A stretch of 7,497 nucleotides of DNA from JBLHGU01 sp047615875 (GTDB lineage Bacteria > Pseudomonadota > Gammaproteobacteria > Arenicellales > CAJQKF01), in NCBI GenBank assembly GCA_047615875.1, contig JBLHGU010000246.1:1-7497 (forward strand), written 5' to 3'. Each line of letters begins with the position of its first letter. The stretch's first letter is position 1. The notes beneath the pieces are model-generated. The model was not told where the DNA came from, did not search any database, and worked only from the letters and a program-made list of their open reading frames with translations. The position numbers were made by a program, and so were the translations under genes. This document shows, piece by piece, positions 6,567 through 7,497 of the stretch.

Positions 6567-6593
6567 ACAATCCTGACAAGGAAACAGTCCTGA
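6567..6593. repeat. pair of 10-bp direct repeats over the thioredoxin-like gene's ribosome site
   Basis: ACAATCCTGA (6567-6576) and ACAGTCCTGA (6584-6593) differ by one base and are 17 bp apart. The first copy contains the ribosome site (AGGA on the minus strand). Two copies at this spacing could be a short duplication or a binding site; they may also be chance. Confidence 0.25.
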
Positions 6594-6644
6594 TTAAAAA
6601 GTAATTAAAATATGCCACTGAGTGCAAAGAAAAACCAGCACCAC

Positions 6645-6665
6645 CGCTAAACGCTAAACGCTAAA
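6645..6665. repeat. three tandem copies of CGCTAAA
   Basis: The 7-bp unit CGCTAAA occurs three times in a row at 6645-6665, between the RND transporter stop and the thioredoxin-like gene. The copies are identical. It is a small tandem array that could vary in copy number by slippage. No known regulatory role is recognised. The rest of the 131-bp gap shows no clear terminator or promoter. Confidence 0.6.
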
Positions 6666-6697
6666 ACGGAGAGCAGGTCGGAGATCTGTATTTCAAC

Positions 6698-7497
6698 TCA
6701 AGCAGAATTATCAAGGGCAATAGGCATATCAACCCGATAGCTTCGTGGCATGAATAAACGATAGAGAAGCGGAATGGCAAATAAGGTCAGCACACTGGAA
6801 ATCGTTAGCCCCCAGACTATAGAAGTCGCCACGGGCCCCCATAAAAGTGACTTACCACCAAGCCCGGTAGCCAGCGAAAACAAACCTGCAATGGTAGTAA
6901 GTGATGTAATCATCACCGGAATAACCCGTCGACGTCCAGCATAGATTATGGCATGTGCCACGCTGTAGCCTGCTTCCAGTCGAACATTGGCAGCAGCTAT
7001 TAGTACGATGGCCGAATTGACTGCAATACCTGCCAATGCCACAACCCCGTAGAGGGTAAACAAGCTGAGTGGTGTTTCGCTGATATATAAACCAAGCGTG
7101 ACTCCGGTAAACGCTAATGGAATACTAAACAGAATCATAACCGGCTGAAAATAACTTCTAAACTGGGTACCCAAAATGACATAAATCAAACCCAGACCAA
7201 ACAGAAACAACTGTCCTATTGAATTCAGACTCTCTTCGATATCATCCAGCACGCCAGTAAAGTCCAGAGATATTCCCGGGTGTTTGCTTTCAATCGTTGT
7301 CCAGTACGACTGAATGTCATTATTGATAGTCACAGTATCCGTTTGCTGTTTATCTATGTCAGCCAACAAGGTAATGGTACGCTGAAAATTGTAATGCCGG
7401 ATACTGCCTGCCCCCCTGGCAACCTGTTCAGATAGCAATGCATTTAATGGAATATCACTGCCGTTTGTTCCAGGCAGGGTGAAATTCAAGAAGTCCT
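6698..7497 (-). CDS. RND efflux transporter, C-terminal third (partial)
   Basis: The frame is open from the right edge to a TGA at 6700-6698, giving about 266 residues of a protein that is normally 1,000-1,050 long. No start codon applies; a TTG at 7489 is internal. In order there are the end of the second large periplasmic domain, then five membrane helices matching TM8-12 of RND pumps: GQLFLFGLGLIYVILGTQF, a helix around VMILFSIPLAFTGVTLG, one around VALAGIAVNSAIVLIA, one around PVMITSLTTIAGLFSLATG, and the last after GGKSLLWGP. The RVIPVMIT stretch keeps an Arg and a Thr seven residues apart, as in the AcrB TM10/11 relay pair. The AcrB Lys940 position appears to be Asn, and the acidic residue common at the end of that helix (LID/VE-type) is Ala here. 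This is an inner-membrane, proton-driven pump; substrate unknown. The gene for the adaptor must lie outside the window. Confidence 0.93.
   Translation of the reverse strand, partial: DFLNFTLPGTNGSDIPLNALLSEQVARGAGSIRHYNFQRTITLLADIDKQQTDTVTINNDIQSYWTTIESKHPGISLDFTGVLDDIEESLNSIGQLFLFGLGLIYVILGTQFRSYFQPVMILFSIPLAFTGVTLGLYISETPLSLFTLYGVVALAGIAVNSAIVLIAAANVRLEAGYSVAHAIIYAGRRRVIPVMITSLTTIAGLFSLATGLGGKSLLWGPVATSIVWGLTISSVLTLFAIPLLYRLFMPRSYRVDMPIALDNSA

Noticed and set aside
1..7497. CRISPR array, tRNA, rRNA or phage genes
   Set aside because: No spaced direct repeats of CRISPR length, no cloverleaf-like or rRNA-like sequence and no phage structural or integrase motifs were seen by eye.

Overview
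The window looks like chromosomal DNA of a Gram-negative proteobacterium, probably a gammaproteobacterium of free-living (perhaps marine) type. This rests on an RND efflux pump, Sec-exported periplasmic proteins, an IS4-type transposase remnant, and moderate G+C (by eye a little under half). The genus cannot be read from the sequence.

Left part (1-3765): the 5' end of an unknown membrane or exported protein runs off the left edge on the minus strand. Its upstream region carries a perfect 12-bp inverted repeat. Then come an M24 (prolidase/creatinase fold) hydrolase on the minus strand and, divergent from it across a 185-bp promoter region, a class II histone-deacetylase-like amidohydrolase followed after 12 bp by an EamA/DMT-type ten-helix transporter. 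The M24 protein has lost most of the dinuclear metal ligands of true peptidases and resembles the creatinase/ectoine-hydrolase branch. Together the three genes suggest a small-molecule pathway: an amide or ring-opening hydrolase, a zinc deacylase, and a membrane carrier. The arrangement recalls the ectoine hydrolase/deacetylase pair, but with a deacetylase of a different fold. The substrate is unknown.

Middle part (3766-4818): a decayed zone. It holds a 3'-like coding fragment abutting the transporter stop, a short open stretch of doubtful status, a small two-helix membrane protein with a TTG start, the 3' end of a truncated gene overlapping that TTG, and the first ~45 codons of an IS4-family (DUF4372-type) transposase. 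The simplest reading is an insertion followed by deletion that removed most of the transposon and the 5' part of a neighbouring gene.

Right part (4819-7497), all minus strand: the C-terminal third of an RND transporter entering from the right edge, a 131-bp gap with a small tandem repeat, then a translationally coupled pair: an exported CxxC thioredoxin-fold protein and an exported protein with seven W-centred repeats, probably a seven-bladed beta-propeller. Their TGATG overlap suggests they work together in the cell envelope.
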